Positions 10,129-20,157 are shown, numbered from the stretch's first letter. The stretch is 64,000 nucleotides of DNA from Metabacillus arenae (GCF_014773385.1 NZ_JACXAI010000001.1:1-64000), one strand, 5' to 3'. Numbers and translations are program-made. Notes: a model not told the origin generated them from the sequence alone.

Positions 10129-11137
10129 ATTTTTCTTCCTTTTCTCTAACAATTGTTTGAAGATGATCATAAACCTTACCGCTCGAAAGTGCTTGCAGAG
10201 CCAACTGTACTCCTTCAATCAAAGTTTTTGCTGTACCTGCTACATAAAGGGCAGCTCCGGCATTTAAAGCAACAATATTTTTGGCGCTTTGATTACTGTC
10301 TCCAGTGAAAATTTTTTGAATAAGAGTAGCACTTTCAATCGGTGTTTGGACTTGAATTTCTTCCAAGCACCCTTTTTTTAGATTTACGTCTTCAGGAGCA
10401 ATGGAGTACCTTTTAATCTCCCCGTCTTTTAATTCAACAATATCCGTCTCTGTTGAGATGCTTAATTCATCAATGCCATCTCGCCCTGTGACAAGCAGAA
10501 CATGTTCAGAACCTAATTCTCTAAGAGCTTCCGCCATTCGTTCAGCATAGTCTGTAGAAAAAACACCGATTACTTGTTTTTTTGTATTTGCAGGATTGGC
10601 AAGCGGTCCAATCAAGTTAAAAACTGTCCTAAACCCAATTTCTTTTCTTGGCGTGACAGCGTTTTTCATTGAAGCGTGATACAACGGAGCAAATAAAAAA
10701 CTCATATGATTTTCATCAAGTGCTGTTTTAGCCTCAATTGGCGTTGTCTGGATCGGAATGCCAAGAAGCTCCAACACATCTGCGCTGCCGCTCTTTGAAG
10801 AGACAGCCCGATTTCCATGCTTTGCTACCTTTGTACCAGTTGCAGCTACAACAAGAGCACTAGCAGTCGAAATATTAAAGGTTGAAATACCGTCACCACC
10901 TGTGCCACAAGTGTCAATCACTTCGTCATTATATTCAAGAGAAATCATTTGCTTTTTCATCGCTTTTGTAAATCCAATGATCTCCTCTTTGGTTTCGCCT
11001 CTATATCTTAAGATAGATAAAAAACTAGCGATTTGACTTGCTGTTGCTTCCCCTTCCATAATTTGAAGCATACTTTCCTCCGCCTCTATAGAAGATAACG
11101 TTTCACCATTAATACATTTCGACAATAATTTTTTCAT
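10121..11137 (-). CDS. trpD: Anthranilate phosphoribosyltransferase
   Basis: Transfers phosphoribose from PRPP to anthranilate. 338 residues, standard length. The PRPP/Mg site is CGTGGDGISTFNIST near residue 77, with KHGNRAVSSKSGSADVLE and PLANPANTKKQVIGV following. The start overlaps the trpE stop in an ATGA-type junction, so translation is coupled. Confidence 0.97.
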   Translation of the reverse strand: MKKLLSKCINGETLSSIEAEESMLQIMEGEATASQIASFLSILRYRGETKEEIIGFTKAMKKQMISLEYNDEVIDTCGTGGDGISTFNISTASALVVAATGTKVAKHGNRAVSSKSGSADVLELLGIPIQTTPIEAKTALDENHMSFLFAPLYHASMKNAVTPRKEIGFRTVFNLIGPLANPANTKKQVIGVFSTDYAERMAEALRELGSEHVLLVTGRDGIDELSISTETDIVELKDGEIKRYSIAPEDVNLKKGCLEEIQVQTPIESATLIQKIFTGDSNQSAKNIVALNAGAALYVAGTAKTLIEGVQLALQALSSGKVYDHLQTIVREKEEKYA

Positions 11138-12642
11138 GCTTTTACCTCCCTTTTTGAAAAAACCTGCTCAGCAATTTGTATTGCATATATTAGGGCACTA
11201 GCCTTATTTCTAGTCTCTTTCCATTCAAGCTCAGGGACTGAATCAGCGACAATCCCTGCGCCAGCCTGCACATAAGCTGTTTGGTTACGGATGACCATCG
11301 TCCGAATCGTTATACAGGAGTCAATATTTCCATCAAACCCGATATACGCCACACATCCAGCATACTCGTCTCTTGCTGTAGGCTCTAATTCCTGAAGAAT
11401 TTGCATTGCTCTTATTTTTGGAGCACCTGATACCGTTCCAGCTGGAAAAGAGGATAATAAAGCATCTACCGGGTGATAAGAATCCTTTAACCTTCCAGTT
11501 ACTTTTGAAATTAAATGCATGACATGTGAAAAACGGACAAGCTTTTGTTTTAGAGGGACACTCACGGACCCGTATTCTGCAACCTTGCCAATATCATTTC
11601 GAGCCAGGTCTACGAGCATGACATGCTCGGCTATTTCTTTGTCGTCCTGTGAAAGATCCTTTGCAAGCTCCTCATCTTCTTCCGATGTCCTTCCGCGTCT
11701 TCTTGTACCAGCAATTGGATGAATTTCTAAATGGCCGTTTTGAATGTGAATCAATCTTTCAGGTGAACTCCCGACCAGCTCTGTTTCATCTGTTTTTATA
11801 TAAAATAAGTAAGGAGATGGATTGATCGTTCTTAAAATCCTGTATAAATCAAATCCGCTTATCGTTATTGGAATTTGAAATCTTTGGGAAAGAACACCTT
11901 GAAAAATATCTCCGCTTCGAATATATTCCTTCACTTTTTCAACATCTTGTAAAAAGGTTTCTTTTTCATAATTTGAAGTTGCAAGCGAAAAGTCGACCTT
12001 GTTTCGTTCCATGATTGGTAAAAGGAGGTCATCGACTTTTTTACCAGCCTGCATTTTTGACAGTATTCGATTAATTTCTGCAATTCCATTTTCATATTTT
12101 TGTCGAATCATCTCTTTAGTATCTTTGTCTTGAAGTCTAACATACTTAATCATATACAATGCTTTTTCTTGATGATCAAACGCAAGCATCGTCGAACAAA
12201 TAAATAAATGACATTTTTTCCGGTCCGATTGCTTCACAGAAACAGAAGGTTCAAACATGTGGATAGCTTCATAACCAATGTATCCAACCGCTCCCCCTGC
12301 AAAAGGTATCGATATATCTGGCAAGCTGACTTTCAATTCTGCATCAATCCAGCTCATAACGGACCTTAATGATTCTGATTCAAATTTGGCAGATTCGTTT
12401 TCTAATACTTCTAGCGTGTTATTACTTTCTTTAATTGTATAAAAAGGGTCTAAACCTATAAAGGAATATCTGGACCAGCTCGATTCATCATCCTTACTTT
12501 CAAGTAAATAAACAGCTTCATCTTCTAAACTTTTAAAAATCTGAATAGGTGTTAACGTGTCTACATTGAATCGTTTTACAATAGGAATCGTTCGGAAGAG
12601 GGAAGATTCTTTAAAAAATGAGTCAAAATCTTCATTAAACAT
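11134..12642 (-). CDS. trpE: Anthranilate synthase component I
   Basis: Makes anthranilate from chorismate with an amidotransferase partner. About 502 residues. The N-terminal LLESKDDESSWSRYSFIG holds the tryptophan-feedback motif. The C-terminal chorismate-binding domain contains VGSSPERLIHI, IAGTRRRGRT and FPAGTVSGAPKIRAM. The in-frame GTG at 12651 is rejected because GAGGAG is best spaced for the ATG at 12642. No trpG lies in the operon; the amidotransferase is presumably PabA encoded elsewhere. Expression should be controlled by the TRAP leader just upstream. Confidence 0.97.
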   Translation of the reverse strand: MFNEDFDSFFKESSLFRTIPIVKRFNVDTLTPIQIFKSLEDEAVYLLESKDDESSWSRYSFIGLDPFYTIKESNNTLEVLENESAKFESESLRSVMSWIDAELKVSLPDISIPFAGGAVGYIGYEAIHMFEPSVSVKQSDRKKCHLFICSTMLAFDHQEKALYMIKYVRLQDKDTKEMIRQKYENGIAEINRILSKMQAGKKVDDLLLPIMERNKVDFSLATSNYEKETFLQDVEKVKEYIRSGDIFQGVLSQRFQIPITISGFDLYRILRTINPSPYLFYIKTDETELVGSSPERLIHIQNGHLEIHPIAGTRRRGRTSEEDEELAKDLSQDDKEIAEHVMLVDLARNDIGKVAEYGSVSVPLKQKLVRFSHVMHLISKVTGRLKDSYHPVDALLSSFPAGTVSGAPKIRAMQILQELEPTARDEYAGCVAYIGFDGNIDSCITIRTMVIRNQTAYVQAGAGIVADSVPELEWKETRNKASALIYAIQIAEQVFSKREVKA

Positions 12643-12699
12643 TTGTATCACTCCTCGTATTAGTTTGAACGCGAGGAGAATGGAGGCATTTTGAGGTTA

Positions 12700-12748
12700 A
12701 AAAATAAAAACCCAAAAACAATCCAACGTAAATGGAAAGTCTTTGGGT
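12700..12748 (-). terminator. trp leader attenuator (intrinsic terminator) with antiterminator overlap
   Basis: On the minus strand ACCCAAAGAC pairs over 10 bp (one G-U) with GTTTTTGGGT and is followed by a T-rich run. The CTACCC at the 5' edge of this stem (12745-12750) can instead pair exactly with GGGTAG at 12806-12811, inside the TRAP triplet array. TRAP binding would therefore break the antiterminator and allow termination, the B. subtilis mechanism. Confidence 0.85.
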
Positions 12749-12775
12749 AGTAGATTTTATGACAAAAAAACAAAC

Positions 12776-12823
12776 CTCAGCTAAACTCTCTCATTCTCAG
12801 ACTAGCTACCCTAAACTCAACTC
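12776..12823 (-). promoter_or_regulatory. TRAP-binding site of the trp leader
   Basis: Ten GAG/TAG triplets are seen on the minus strand, with their lowest bases at 12776, 12781, 12786, 12790, 12796, 12802, 12806, 12811, 12816 and 12821, so start-to-start spacing is 4-6 bases. This is the known target layout for the 11-subunit TRAP ring. TRAP (mtrB) is encoded in this window at 20667-20900. Confidence 0.9.
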
Positions 12824-12883
12824 TTTACTTGCTTTTTCATTTTTACCTTTTCTAAACTAATCTCATTCTTAAAACTTGTTATT

Positions 12884-12913
12884 ATGGTATTACAGTTGAT
12901 CTTTACTTGTCAA
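12884..12913 (-). promoter_or_regulatory. Probable trp operon promoter
   Basis: TTGACA (12908-12913) lies 18 bases from TACCAT (12884-12889) on the minus strand, about 60 bases before the TRAP triplets. This matches the position of the internal trpE promoter in B. subtilis. The -10 box is only 4 of 6. Confidence 0.5.
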
Positions 12914-12964
12914 TAATAGATTTAATTTTTTGATAATGAGAATTTTCCATCAATGGGGTTTTCT

Positions 12965-13151
12965 TCATCCCACTGATAGATAGAGAAAGCCCTCAGGATG
13001 CGAGTCACACAGATATGGCCACGACTAGGGAAGACACGGGTGAAATAGAGCCCGAGACGCCTTCTCACTATTCACCTGCTAAATACAATCCCTATTTTGT
13101 TTGACCACCCAAAGAGGTTTTGACCTAACCTGAGTTAGGAGTGGGATAAAT
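12965..13151 (+). repeat. Family-2 dispersed repeat, copy 1 (overlaps the aroH end)
   Basis: The element runs from CATCCCACTGATAG to GAGTGGGATAAAT, so its ends are inverted repeats (ATCCCACT / AGTGGGAT). It shares a segment (CAGGAT...AGTCACA.AGA near 13000) and the right end with the copy at about 19050-19225. It covers the last 17 bases of aroH, including the stop codon. It has no coding capacity, so it resembles a MITE-like or structured intergenic element. Confidence 0.7.
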
Positions 13152-13500
13152 CAGGCCTTAATAAAACGGCTCCCTTTAAGTATACATGCTGAATTTCTTT
13201 TTGATCAATATCCGTGTTTATCGTCATCATCACTCTTATGCAACGAGCTAGACCATCTGGTACGTCCATTTCTTTCATGCACATGATCGGGACATACTGC
13301 CATCCATCAAATGATCGAAGGGCTTTTGCAGGAAAAGTACTGTTGACGTCACTTGTTGCAGACACTAATATTTGTGCTACATCATATGGTTTTATATTGT
13401 TTAGCTCAATCATTTGTTTTAGCAATTGCTTTGTTGCATCCAAAATTTCCTCGGAATTGTTTTTCTCTACGGTTGTTGCCCCTCTTACTCCACGTATCAA
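13135..13500 (-). CDS. aroH: Chorismate mutase, AroH type
   Basis: Rearranges chorismate to prephenate. 121 residues, the small trimeric AroH fold. The active-site arginine is in RGVRGATTVE at the start, the glutamate and arginine lie within MKEMDVPDGLARCIRVM, and the tyrosine is in HVYLKGAVLLRPD. The start is a TTG in a TTGA overlap with the aroB stop, behind GAGGAGG. The C-terminus is shorter than the roughly 127-residue B. subtilis protein. Its last residues (SHS) and stop come from the family-2 repeat, so the end of the gene has probably been replaced. The active-site residues remain. Confidence 0.94.
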   Translation of the reverse strand: MIRGVRGATTVEKNNSEEILDATKQLLKQMIELNNIKPYDVAQILVSATSDVNSTFPAKALRSFDGWQYVPIMCMKEMDVPDGLARCIRVMMTINTDIDQKEIQHVYLKGAVLLRPDLSHS

Positions 13501-14588
13501 ACCAATTCCTCCTCTCTCCAGCTTTCCAGAAAGTTTGTCAATTCTGATGCTGTAAATTGTTCTATTTTCACTGATCCTGGTTTTTCTATGAGAACCATAT
13601 TTATTTGACCTGATGTTGATTTTTTATCTGATATCATTCTGCTTATAAGATCTTCTGTAAGAAGGTTATCAGGAATTACAACTGGAAAACCCAGACTTTT
13701 AAACCAGGATTTTATTTTCACATAATTTAAGTCAACTTTAAAAACTTTTTCACTTAATGAAAAAGCAAATAGCATTCCCACAGCAACACAATCACCATGG
13801 GAAAGCTTACCGTAACCCATTTCCGCTTCTACCGCATGGCCCAACGTGTGTCCTAAATTCAAATAAGCACGAATACCTGCTTCTTTTTCATCCTGGCCGA
13901 CAATTTCTGCTTTAACTTCAATACCCTTATAGATTATTTCAGCCAGATGGCTTTCATCAAGCATTTCTATATCCTCTATAGAAATAAGCTCCTGTAAAAA
14001 GGATTCCCCTTTAAGAAACGCATGCTTCACCACTTCGGCGAATCCTGATCTTAGCTCGAGAGACGGAAGCGATTTTATAAATAATGTATCATACAGAACC
14101 GCAATTGGTTGGTGGAAGGCTCCGATCATATTTTTACCGAGTGGATGATTAATGCCCACTTTCCCTCCAACTGCGCTGTCATGGGCTAAAAGAGTTGTCG
14201 GGATTTGAATGTATGGAATCCCCCTCATAAAGGTTGCTGCCACAAAACCAGCAAGATCACCGACGACCCCGCCTCCAAGGGCAATAATAAGAGACTTTCG
14301 GTCAAGCTTCTCCTGCAGTGCATAGGTTTGTATATCAATAAATTGTTGAAAAGATTTGGATTGCTCTCCGCTTTCTACTACAAATTTGCTGACAGGATAA
14401 GGGGTATCCATTAGAAGATGGAGTACTTTATCCCCGTAAAGTTGATTAACTGTACTATCGGTAATAAGTAATATTTTAGATAGTTGATTCATTCGATTTT
14501 TTAGAAAATCAGGCAAAGTCTGCAAACAATTTGGACCCACAATAACTGGGTATTTGGAAGAGGTTGTTTTAATTTCCAGCGTTCTCAT
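13497..14588 (-). CDS. aroB: 3-dehydroquinate synthase
   Basis: Second shikimate-pathway enzyme; NAD- and metal-dependent. 363 residues. The nucleotide- and substrate-binding core reads GGGVVGDLAGFVAATFMRG, then PTTLLAHDSAVGGKVGIN. The metal histidines are in HTLGHAVEAE and SHGDCVAVGM. The start shares a base with the aroC stop (TAATG), and the end overlaps aroH by 4 bases. Intact. Confidence 0.97.
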   Translation of the reverse strand: MRTLEIKTTSSKYPVIVGPNCLQTLPDFLKNRMNQLSKILLITDSTVNQLYGDKVLHLLMDTPYPVSKFVVESGEQSKSFQQFIDIQTYALQEKLDRKSLIIALGGGVVGDLAGFVAATFMRGIPYIQIPTTLLAHDSAVGGKVGINHPLGKNMIGAFHQPIAVLYDTLFIKSLPSLELRSGFAEVVKHAFLKGESFLQELISIEDIEMLDESHLAEIIYKGIEVKAEIVGQDEKEAGIRAYLNLGHTLGHAVEAEMGYGKLSHGDCVAVGMLFAFSLSEKVFKVDLNYVKIKSWFKSLGFPVVIPDNLLTEDLISRMISDKKSTSGQINMVLIEKPGSVKIEQFTASELTNFLESWREEELV

Positions 14589-15760
14589 TAAAACTCCCTC
14601 GCATATTTACGCATATTCTCCACATTTTCTTTAATTAGGTCAAGACGATCGATTCCAAATTGTTCAATTAAAGCATTAGCTACTTCCCATGCGACAACCG
14701 ATTCAGCAACGACGCTTGCCGCTGGAACTGCACAGCTGTCAGAGCGTTCAATACTTGCAGAAAACGGCTCCTTGCTTTCAATGTCTACACTTTGAAGAGG
14801 CTTATATAATGTCGGAATAGGCTTCATGACACCTTTCACAACTATAGGCATCCCTGTCGTCATTCCTCCTTCAAAACCTCCTAACCGATTTGTCGTTCTG
14901 TAATACCCTTTTTCTTTACTCCATGCAATCTCGTCGTGGACTTCGCTACCTGGTTTGCGAGCTGCTTCAAAACCAATACCAAACTCAACACCTTTAAATG
15001 CATTAATGCTTAAAACAGCGCCAGCGATTTTTGCATCAAGTTTACGGTCATAATGAACATAACTTCCTACTCCAGGAGGCATCCCTTCTACAATTACCTC
15101 AACTACGCCTCCAATCGAGTCACCGTTTTCTTTCGCGGAATCAATAGCGTTCATCATTTTTTGACCAGCTTCCTCGTCATAACATCTAACTGGTGATTCC
15201 TCTGTTACTTTTCTTAAATCTTCTAAATCTTTATAACCCTGTCGCTCGGCCTTTATTCCCCCAATTTCTCTAACATGGCCGACAATCGTAATACCAAGCT
15301 CCGCTAGAATTTTTTTAGCAACCGCTCCAACTGCTACACGCACCGTCGTTTCCCTTGCAGAAGAACGTTCAAGTACATTTCTCATGTCTCGGTGGCCGTA
15401 TTTGATTGCTCCGTTTAAATCAGCATGCCCAGGGCGGGGTCTTGTAATCTGTCTTTTTACTTCTTTTGCATCTTCCTCTGTGATTGGTTCAATACCCATA
15501 ATTTTTGTCCAGTGGGTCCAGTCTTTATTTTCTACCACTAATGCAATTGGAGAACCTAAAGTCGCTCCATGTCTAACACCACTAAGGATTTGGACTTGAT
15601 CCTTTTCAATTTGCATTCTTCTTCCTCTGCCATGTCCTTTTTGCCTTCTTGCAAGATCTGAATTTATATCCTCTGCTGTTATCGGAACTCCTGCCGGAAC
15701 CCCTTCAACTATCGCAGTTAGCTGCGGGCCGTGTGATTCACCTGCTGTTAAATATCGCAT
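14588..15760 (-). CDS. aroC: Chorismate synthase
   Basis: Last shikimate-pathway step, making chorismate with reduced FMN (called aroF in B. subtilis). 390 residues, normal. Signatures are GESHGPQL at the start, [17 protein letters not shown] near residue 125, and a C-terminal region with [11 protein letters not shown]. It is the first gene of the supraoperon, and GGGAG precedes the ATG. In B. subtilis cheR lies directly upstream; here only a cheR relic remains. Confidence 0.97.
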   Translation of the reverse strand: MRYLTAGESHGPQLTAIVEGVPAGVPITAEDINSDLARRQKGHGRGRRMQIEKDQVQILSGVRHGATLGSPIALVVENKDWTHWTKIMGIEPITEEDAKEVKRQITRPRPGHADLNGAIKYGHRDMRNVLERSSARETTVRVAVGAVAKKILAELGITIVGHVREIGGIKAERQGYKDLEDLRKVTEESPVRCYDEEAGQKMMNAIDSAKENGDSIGGVVEVIVEGMPPGVGSYVHYDRKLDAKIAGAVLSINAFKGVEFGIGFEAARKPGSEVHDEIAWSKEKGYYRTTNRLGGFEGGMTTGMPIVVKGVMKPIPTLYKPLQSVDIESKEPFSASIERSDSCAVPAASVVAESVVAWEVANALIEQFGIDRLDLIKENVENMRKYAREF

Positions 15761-15825
15761 TTTTTTAGTCTCCCTTCACCACATTAACGCTTTTAAGTAA
15801 AACTATAGCACATATAGGTACACAT

Positions 15826-16238
15826 TTATAGATTTTTTGATATTCCTTTTTGATAAAAAAATGGATTAATTGATTGAAGCTGATATTTCCCAGCTTGAAA
15901 TATTTGTTCAGTACTGCCAACAATTAAAATTCCCCCAGGCTTTTATGCTCTACTAAAATTATAATAGGTTTGGTCTTTTGCTTGTTCAGTAAAATAAATA
16001 AGAACATTCCGGCAAATAATTAAATCACATTGTGTCTCAAACGGGTCAGCTAATAGGTTATGTCTTTTAAATTCAACCGAATTTTTTATTCGATCATCAA
16101 CCTTATGTAGCTTCCCCTTTTCCATTATAAAATATTTTTGTTTGCTTTCGGCCGGTACTTCTAGCATAGACCTTTCAGGATAAGGTCAATTCCAGATTTA
16201 TGCTTGACATGTTCAATGAATATCCTGTTATCATCCAT
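15826..16238 (-). pseudogene. cheR: cheR remnant (chemotaxis methyltransferase)
   Basis: An AGGAGA ribosome site and ATG at 16238 open a CheR-like N-terminus (MDDNRIFIEHVKHKSGIDLI) that stops after about 25 residues. The frame from 16167 then jumps to the C-terminal half (KQKYFI...FKRHNLLADPF, CDLIICRNVLIYFTEQAK). A frameshift follows, and the family's last part ([15 protein letters not shown]) runs in another frame to a stop at 15826. The central methyltransferase region is deleted. Position between ndk and aroC matches B. subtilis cheR. It cannot make a working enzyme. Confidence 0.9.
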
Positions 16239-16271
16239 AAAGTCTCTCCTGATTATTTTCGATAAGATAGC

Positions 16272-16452
16272 AAGAAAAGTGCAAGACGCGAGTCCTTCGG
16301 CGACAAGCACTCGGGCGAGCTTCACAAAAAGGCGTTTTTTCCTTTCTTTGAAGATTGGCTTGTGACCTCAGGCGGCCTAGGCGCTGCAGCTAGACAACAA
16401 CAATTCTCTTTAACACGTTAATACTTTAATTAACTTAAATTTCTGAACCTAT
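16272..16452 (+). repeat. Family-1 repeat, copy A
   Basis: Shows the family-1 landmarks in order: GAAAAG-GCAAG, GGCGACAAGC, GAAGATTGGCTTGTGACC, GGCGCTGCAGCTAGACAA and the AT-rich tail TTAACACGTTAATACTTTAA. It sits between the cheR relic and the ndk terminator. Confidence 0.8.
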
Positions 16453-16613
16453 AAAATTAAGCAAGCACAGCCCTTAATGAAGGAGCATCTTATGCTTGTC
16501 GGGGACAGCATTAGCTACTTGCACTTTTCTTATTATATCGAACAATTGAAACAATTGTAGATGTTTTGATGCTAGAAACGATCTGGCAGAAGAAATTTAT
16601 CATTTTTGCAAAA

Positions 16614-16640
16614 CAAAAAAAGCCAGCTTGTGCTGACTTT
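16614..16640 (-). terminator. Terminator after ndk
   Basis: AGTCAGC-ACAA-GCTGGCT on the minus strand, followed by a run of Ts, 20-40 bases after the ndk stop. Confidence 0.8.
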
Positions 16641-16661
16641 TTTATTAGTTCAGAAAGTTTC

Positions 16662-17108
16662 TTAATAGATCCATTCATTCATTGATTTGTTATATTCGAC
16701 AAGCTCTTCTTGATTAAAGAATAAATTGATTTCACGTTCTGCACTTTCAGGTGAGTCAGATCCGTGAATGATATTTTTCCCTACAATCACTCCATAATCA
16801 CCGCGAATGGTTCCTGGCAGGGCATCCTTCGGGTTGGTTTTACCCATCATTTGTCTAGATATTTCAATTACATTTTCCCCTTGCCAAACCATAGCAAAAA
16901 CTGGGCCGGATGTAATAAATTCAACTAAACCTTCAAAAAATGGTTTGCCCTTATGTTCTCCATAATGCTGCTGTGCTAGTTCTGGTGAAATGGTCATAAG
17001 TTTAGCGCCAGCTAAATGCAAGCCTTTTCTCTCGAACCTGGAAACAATCTCTCCGATTAATTGACGTTGTACACCATCAGGTTTTACCATTAAAAATGTT
17101 TTCTGCAT
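16662..17108 (-). CDS. ndk: Nucleoside diphosphate kinase
   Basis: Exchanges phosphate between nucleoside di- and triphosphates through a phospho-histidine. 148 residues, typical. The active histidine is in [16 protein letters not shown] near residue 115, and the start is [19 protein letters not shown]. The open frame extends to 17243, but GGTGGAG precedes the ATG at 17108. It follows hepT in the order hepS-menG-hepT-ndk known from B. subtilis. Confidence 0.97.
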   Translation of the reverse strand: MQKTFLMVKPDGVQRQLIGEIVSRFERKGLHLAGAKLMTISPELAQQHYGEHKGKPFFEGLVEFITSGPVFAMVWQGENVIEISRQMMGKTNPKDALPGTIRGDYGVIVGKNIIHGSDSPESAEREINLFFNQEELVEYNKSMNEWIY

Positions 17109-17211
17109 AATAATTCTCCACCCCGTAAGAAATATGTATGTATGGGTTTTCATTCCCACATGAATCGTAACACTTTTTATAGAAAATGGCAATGGAGGGT
17201 AAAAAATTTCA

Positions 17212-18180
17212 TTAAAATTTTCTTTTTCCGATATATTTTGCAATATTAGCTAAAGCGATTCGGGCCCTATTTCTCGGTAATTCTTCGAGAATTTCAAATG
17301 CTTTTTTCAAATATAAATCACTAATTTCTGAAGCTCGATCAATTGCACCGTACTTTTTAACAGAATTGATAATAGGATCAAGCATCTTTATTGAGGCAGT
17401 TTCTTTCGATAATAAATTCAAAAATTCCTGGATACTTGGGTCTTGTTCCATCGCCAGAAGTACAGGCAAAGTTATATTACCTTGCAAAAGATCGCTTCCT
17501 ACCGGCTTTCCCAGCTCCTCTTCTGTTGAAGTAAAATCCAATATATCATCTATTATTTGAAAGCTCATCCCTACAAAGTATCCGAACCAATACAGTTTTT
17601 TGCAAATTTGTTCATCTGCGTTGCCGGCTACCCCTCCGAGCTGGCAGCTTACAGCTATTAGCATCGCCGTCTTTCTTTTTATTCTCCGTAAATATGTACG
17701 AAGGTTTTGGTCAAAGTTGTATTTATCTTTTACTTGTTCAATTTCTCCTAATGTCAATTCTACCATTGCCTTAGAAAGAATTTGATGGGCTATAGGCCGT
17801 TCGATGTTAGTAATCAACTCAAGTGATCTTGCAAATAGGTAATCGCCAGTATACATGGCAATTCGATTGTCCCATTTTGCTTTAATCGTTGGCTGACCTC
17901 TCCTAAGTTCTGCATCGTCTATTACATCATCGTGAACTAAAGAAGCCATATGGATTAGCTCAAGTGCCACTGCCACATTTTTTATTTTATGAATGTTGTA
18001 GTCGCCAAACATCCCTGACAGCAAAACAAAAACTGGGCGAATTCGTTTCCCGCCTGCTTTTAATAAATGAAGCCCAGCTTCCGTAAGCAGGGGAAAATCG
18101 GAACGAACTGTTTTTTCTAATTCTGTTTCAATTATATCAAGATCTGTATTCAAGAAAGAATACACGGCTTTAAATTTCAT
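17212..18180 (-). CDS. hepT: Heptaprenyl diphosphate synthase component II
   Basis: Catalytic subunit of the enzyme that builds the C35 side chain of menaquinone-7. 322 residues. The two aspartate-rich Mg/diphosphate sites are present as [14 protein letters not shown] near residue 90 and [10 protein letters not shown] near residue 215. It needs HepS, encoded upstream at 19202-19981. The start lies 10 bases after menG and has an AAGGTG site. Confidence 0.96.
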   Translation of the reverse strand: MKFKAVYSFLNTDLDIIETELEKTVRSDFPLLTEAGLHLLKAGGKRIRPVFVLLSGMFGDYNIHKIKNVAVALELIHMASLVHDDVIDDAELRRGQPTIKAKWDNRIAMYTGDYLFARSLELITNIERPIAHQILSKAMVELTLGEIEQVKDKYNFDQNLRTYLRRIKRKTAMLIAVSCQLGGVAGNADEQICKKLYWFGYFVGMSFQIIDDILDFTSTEEELGKPVGSDLLQGNITLPVLLAMEQDPSIQEFLNLLSKETASIKMLDPIINSVKKYGAIDRASEISDLYLKKAFEILEELPRNRARIALANIAKYIGKRKF

Positions 18181-18190
18181 TTACTTCACC

Positions 18191-18913
18191 TTACCGCTTT
18201 CTGTCATCCAACGATTTGTAGCCTAAATGCATGGCAGCAACACCACCACTAAATGGCTTGTATAGTACATTTTCCATTCCTGCCTGTTTAAACATTTCAG
18301 AAAGCTCCTTCATACCAGGAAAATCTCGTGCAGACTCCTGCAGCCATGAATATTCTTCATAGCTTTTAGCAAAAATCTTTCCAAAAAGCGGCATAATAAA
18401 TCTAAAATAGATAAGATAGGCCTGTCTAAATCCAAGCATGGTTGGCTGGGAAGTTTCAAGACATACAACCTTCCCTCCCGGCTTCACAACACGATTCATT
18501 TCTTTTAATACCGCCATATAATCAGGAACATTACGCAATCCAAAGCCAATTGTTACATAATCATATGAATTGTCTTTAAAAGGGAGGCTCATGGCATTCC
18601 CGTGAATTAATTCAATATGGGAATACTTTTTAGCCTTTACCTTCTCCTGACCGACTTTAAGCATATTTTGACTAAAATCTAAGCCAGATACCTTTCCTTT
18701 TTCACCGACTGCATCTGCTAAAGCAATGGTCCAGTCTGCTGTTCCGCAACAAACATCCAGTGCAGATTTACCTTTTTGGACGTCCATGATTTTCATCGTT
18801 TCCTTACGCCATGCAATATGTCGTTGAAAACTGATAACAGAGTTCATTTTATCATAATTTTTATAGATTTTTTCAAATACAGAATGTACTCTTTCTTCCT
18901 TAGATTGCTGCAT
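18191..18913 (-). CDS. menG: Demethylmenaquinone methyltransferase
   Basis: SAM-dependent C-methylation of demethylmenaquinone, the last step of menaquinone synthesis. 240 residues. The SAM motif is [15 protein letters not shown] near residue 50, followed by GLDFSQNML and [11 protein letters not shown]. The genes for the side-chain synthase (hepS, hepT) flank it, so the cluster is a menaquinone module. Confidence 0.96.
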   Translation of the reverse strand: MQQSKEERVHSVFEKIYKNYDKMNSVISFQRHIAWRKETMKIMDVQKGKSALDVCCGTADWTIALADAVGEKGKVSGLDFSQNMLKVGQEKVKAKKYSHIELIHGNAMSLPFKDNSYDYVTIGFGLRNVPDYMAVLKEMNRVVKPGGKVVCLETSQPTMLGFRQAYLIYFRFIMPLFGKIFAKSYEEYSWLQESARDFPGMKELSEMFKQAGMENVLYKPFSGGVAAMHLGYKSLDDRKR

Positions 18914-19049
18914 TTTAATACCCTTCTTCCACAGTCTGATGATGATTTGGGATTCAGCGAGAAAAAATAAGCTTGTGAATCCGCCTGAAGCAGGCCGTCC
19001 GCGAATTTATCCTAAATTCCTTATCCGCTGCTATTGGTTTGTTCGCTAT

Positions 19050-19225
19050 ACAGGGATGACTACAACGGCCCTTTGAGGTCCACAGGATATTAGTCACATA
19101 GACAAAAGCATCACTCTTAGTCTGTGATCGTTTTCCGGACCCTTAAGAGCTATTTTACCCCCACCTACCTTTTTCGATAGGAAGAAAGTAGATGAAGGTT
19201 ACTACCCGTTAAGAGTGGGATAAAT
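19050..19225 (+). repeat. Family-2 dispersed repeat, copy 2 (overlaps the hepS end)
   Basis: Shares the internal CACAGGAT..TAGTCACA.AGA segment and the right end AGAGTGGGATAAAT with the copy at 12965-13151. It supplies the last roughly 8 codons of hepS and its stop. The left boundary is uncertain. The rest of the gap 18914-19201 holds no gene. Confidence 0.65.
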
Positions 19226-19981
19226 GTAGTCAGCAGATAATGACATTGACTGCATTCGAGTATGAAAGACATTTCCGATCGTTGAATGGATGCCTATCCC
19301 TTTTTCTAATATAGATACCGCTTCTTTAAAATAACGGTTACAATGTTCGCAAACCATTTTAGGGTTATTATTTAAATGGAGGTGTGAAGTCTTATTTATG
19401 TTAGATAATCCAGATTCCAAACGCTTTTTTTCATTCATTAAACGTTTAAAGGAAAGAAAGTTTATAATAAAATCTTCCCACTTTGTAGATTGAAAATGTC
19501 TTGCGATTTGTTTATAAAGAGCTGTTTCAACAATGGTTATGCTTTTATATAAGTCTTGTATATCATTTGAAGAAAAAGTATATAAGCGAATTTTGTGTTC
19601 ATTAATTTCTTTTATTGCCTTTGCTAACGTTCGAATCATCGGTATGTCTTGTAATTCTGATAACAACGCATAATACAGTCCGCTGAAATAATCACCAGCT
19701 AACACAGTCAATTGCCGTTGTTTCATCTGTTCCATTTTCTTCAGCTGATTAACAGAAACTTCATCATGGGTATCAAGGGCTATTTGAACAAGCATAGCGG
19801 TTAAGATATATTTACTCTTTTTATCTTCCTCTATTTGTATGTCTTCAAATAAAGCATAAAACAATAACAGCTTATCTTCATCAATTACAGGGGCTGTTAT
19901 GTTTTTTACTAAAAAAGGATGAGTTAGCTTATCATTCAATTGTTCCTTCAGATTTGCGATTGTACCATAGATGTCTTGCAA
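19202..19981 (-). CDS. hepS: Heptaprenyl diphosphate synthase component I
   Basis: Non-catalytic partner of HepT; together they make heptaprenyl diphosphate for menaquinone. About 259 residues. Recognised by QDIYGTIANLKEQL, IDEDKLLLFYALFE, DTHDEVSVNQL, RQLTVLAGDYFSGLYYALLSE and IKEINEHKIRLY. A GTG at 19990 is in frame, but the TTG at 19981 has AAGGGTG upstream and gives the family's MQDIYG start. The C-terminal YIYPTLNG is encoded by the family-2 repeat, so the natural C-terminus has probably been lost. Confidence 0.93.
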   Translation of the reverse strand: MQDIYGTIANLKEQLNDKLTHPFLVKNITAPVIDEDKLLLFYALFEDIQIEEDKKSKYILTAMLVQIALDTHDEVSVNQLKKMEQMKQRQLTVLAGDYFSGLYYALLSELQDIPMIRTLAKAIKEINEHKIRLYTFSSNDIQDLYKSITIVETALYKQIARHFQSTKWEDFIINFLSFKRLMNEKKRLESGLSNINKTSHLHLNNNPKMVCEHCNRYFKEAVSILEKGIGIHSTIGNVFHTRMQSMSLSADYIYPTLNG

Positions 19982-20157
19982 AATAATCACCCTTGTCCAA
20001 AATCAAAAATATCTCATTTCATTCGAAAATGCTAGCAATGACAAAAAAGGAAAATAGCCAAACTATATTATATCATAACTTTTAATCAAGTTAATGAGGA
20101 AATATTCTTTGCTTTTCTACTTCTTACTTTAAAGTAATCATTTTTAAAATGTAAGCT

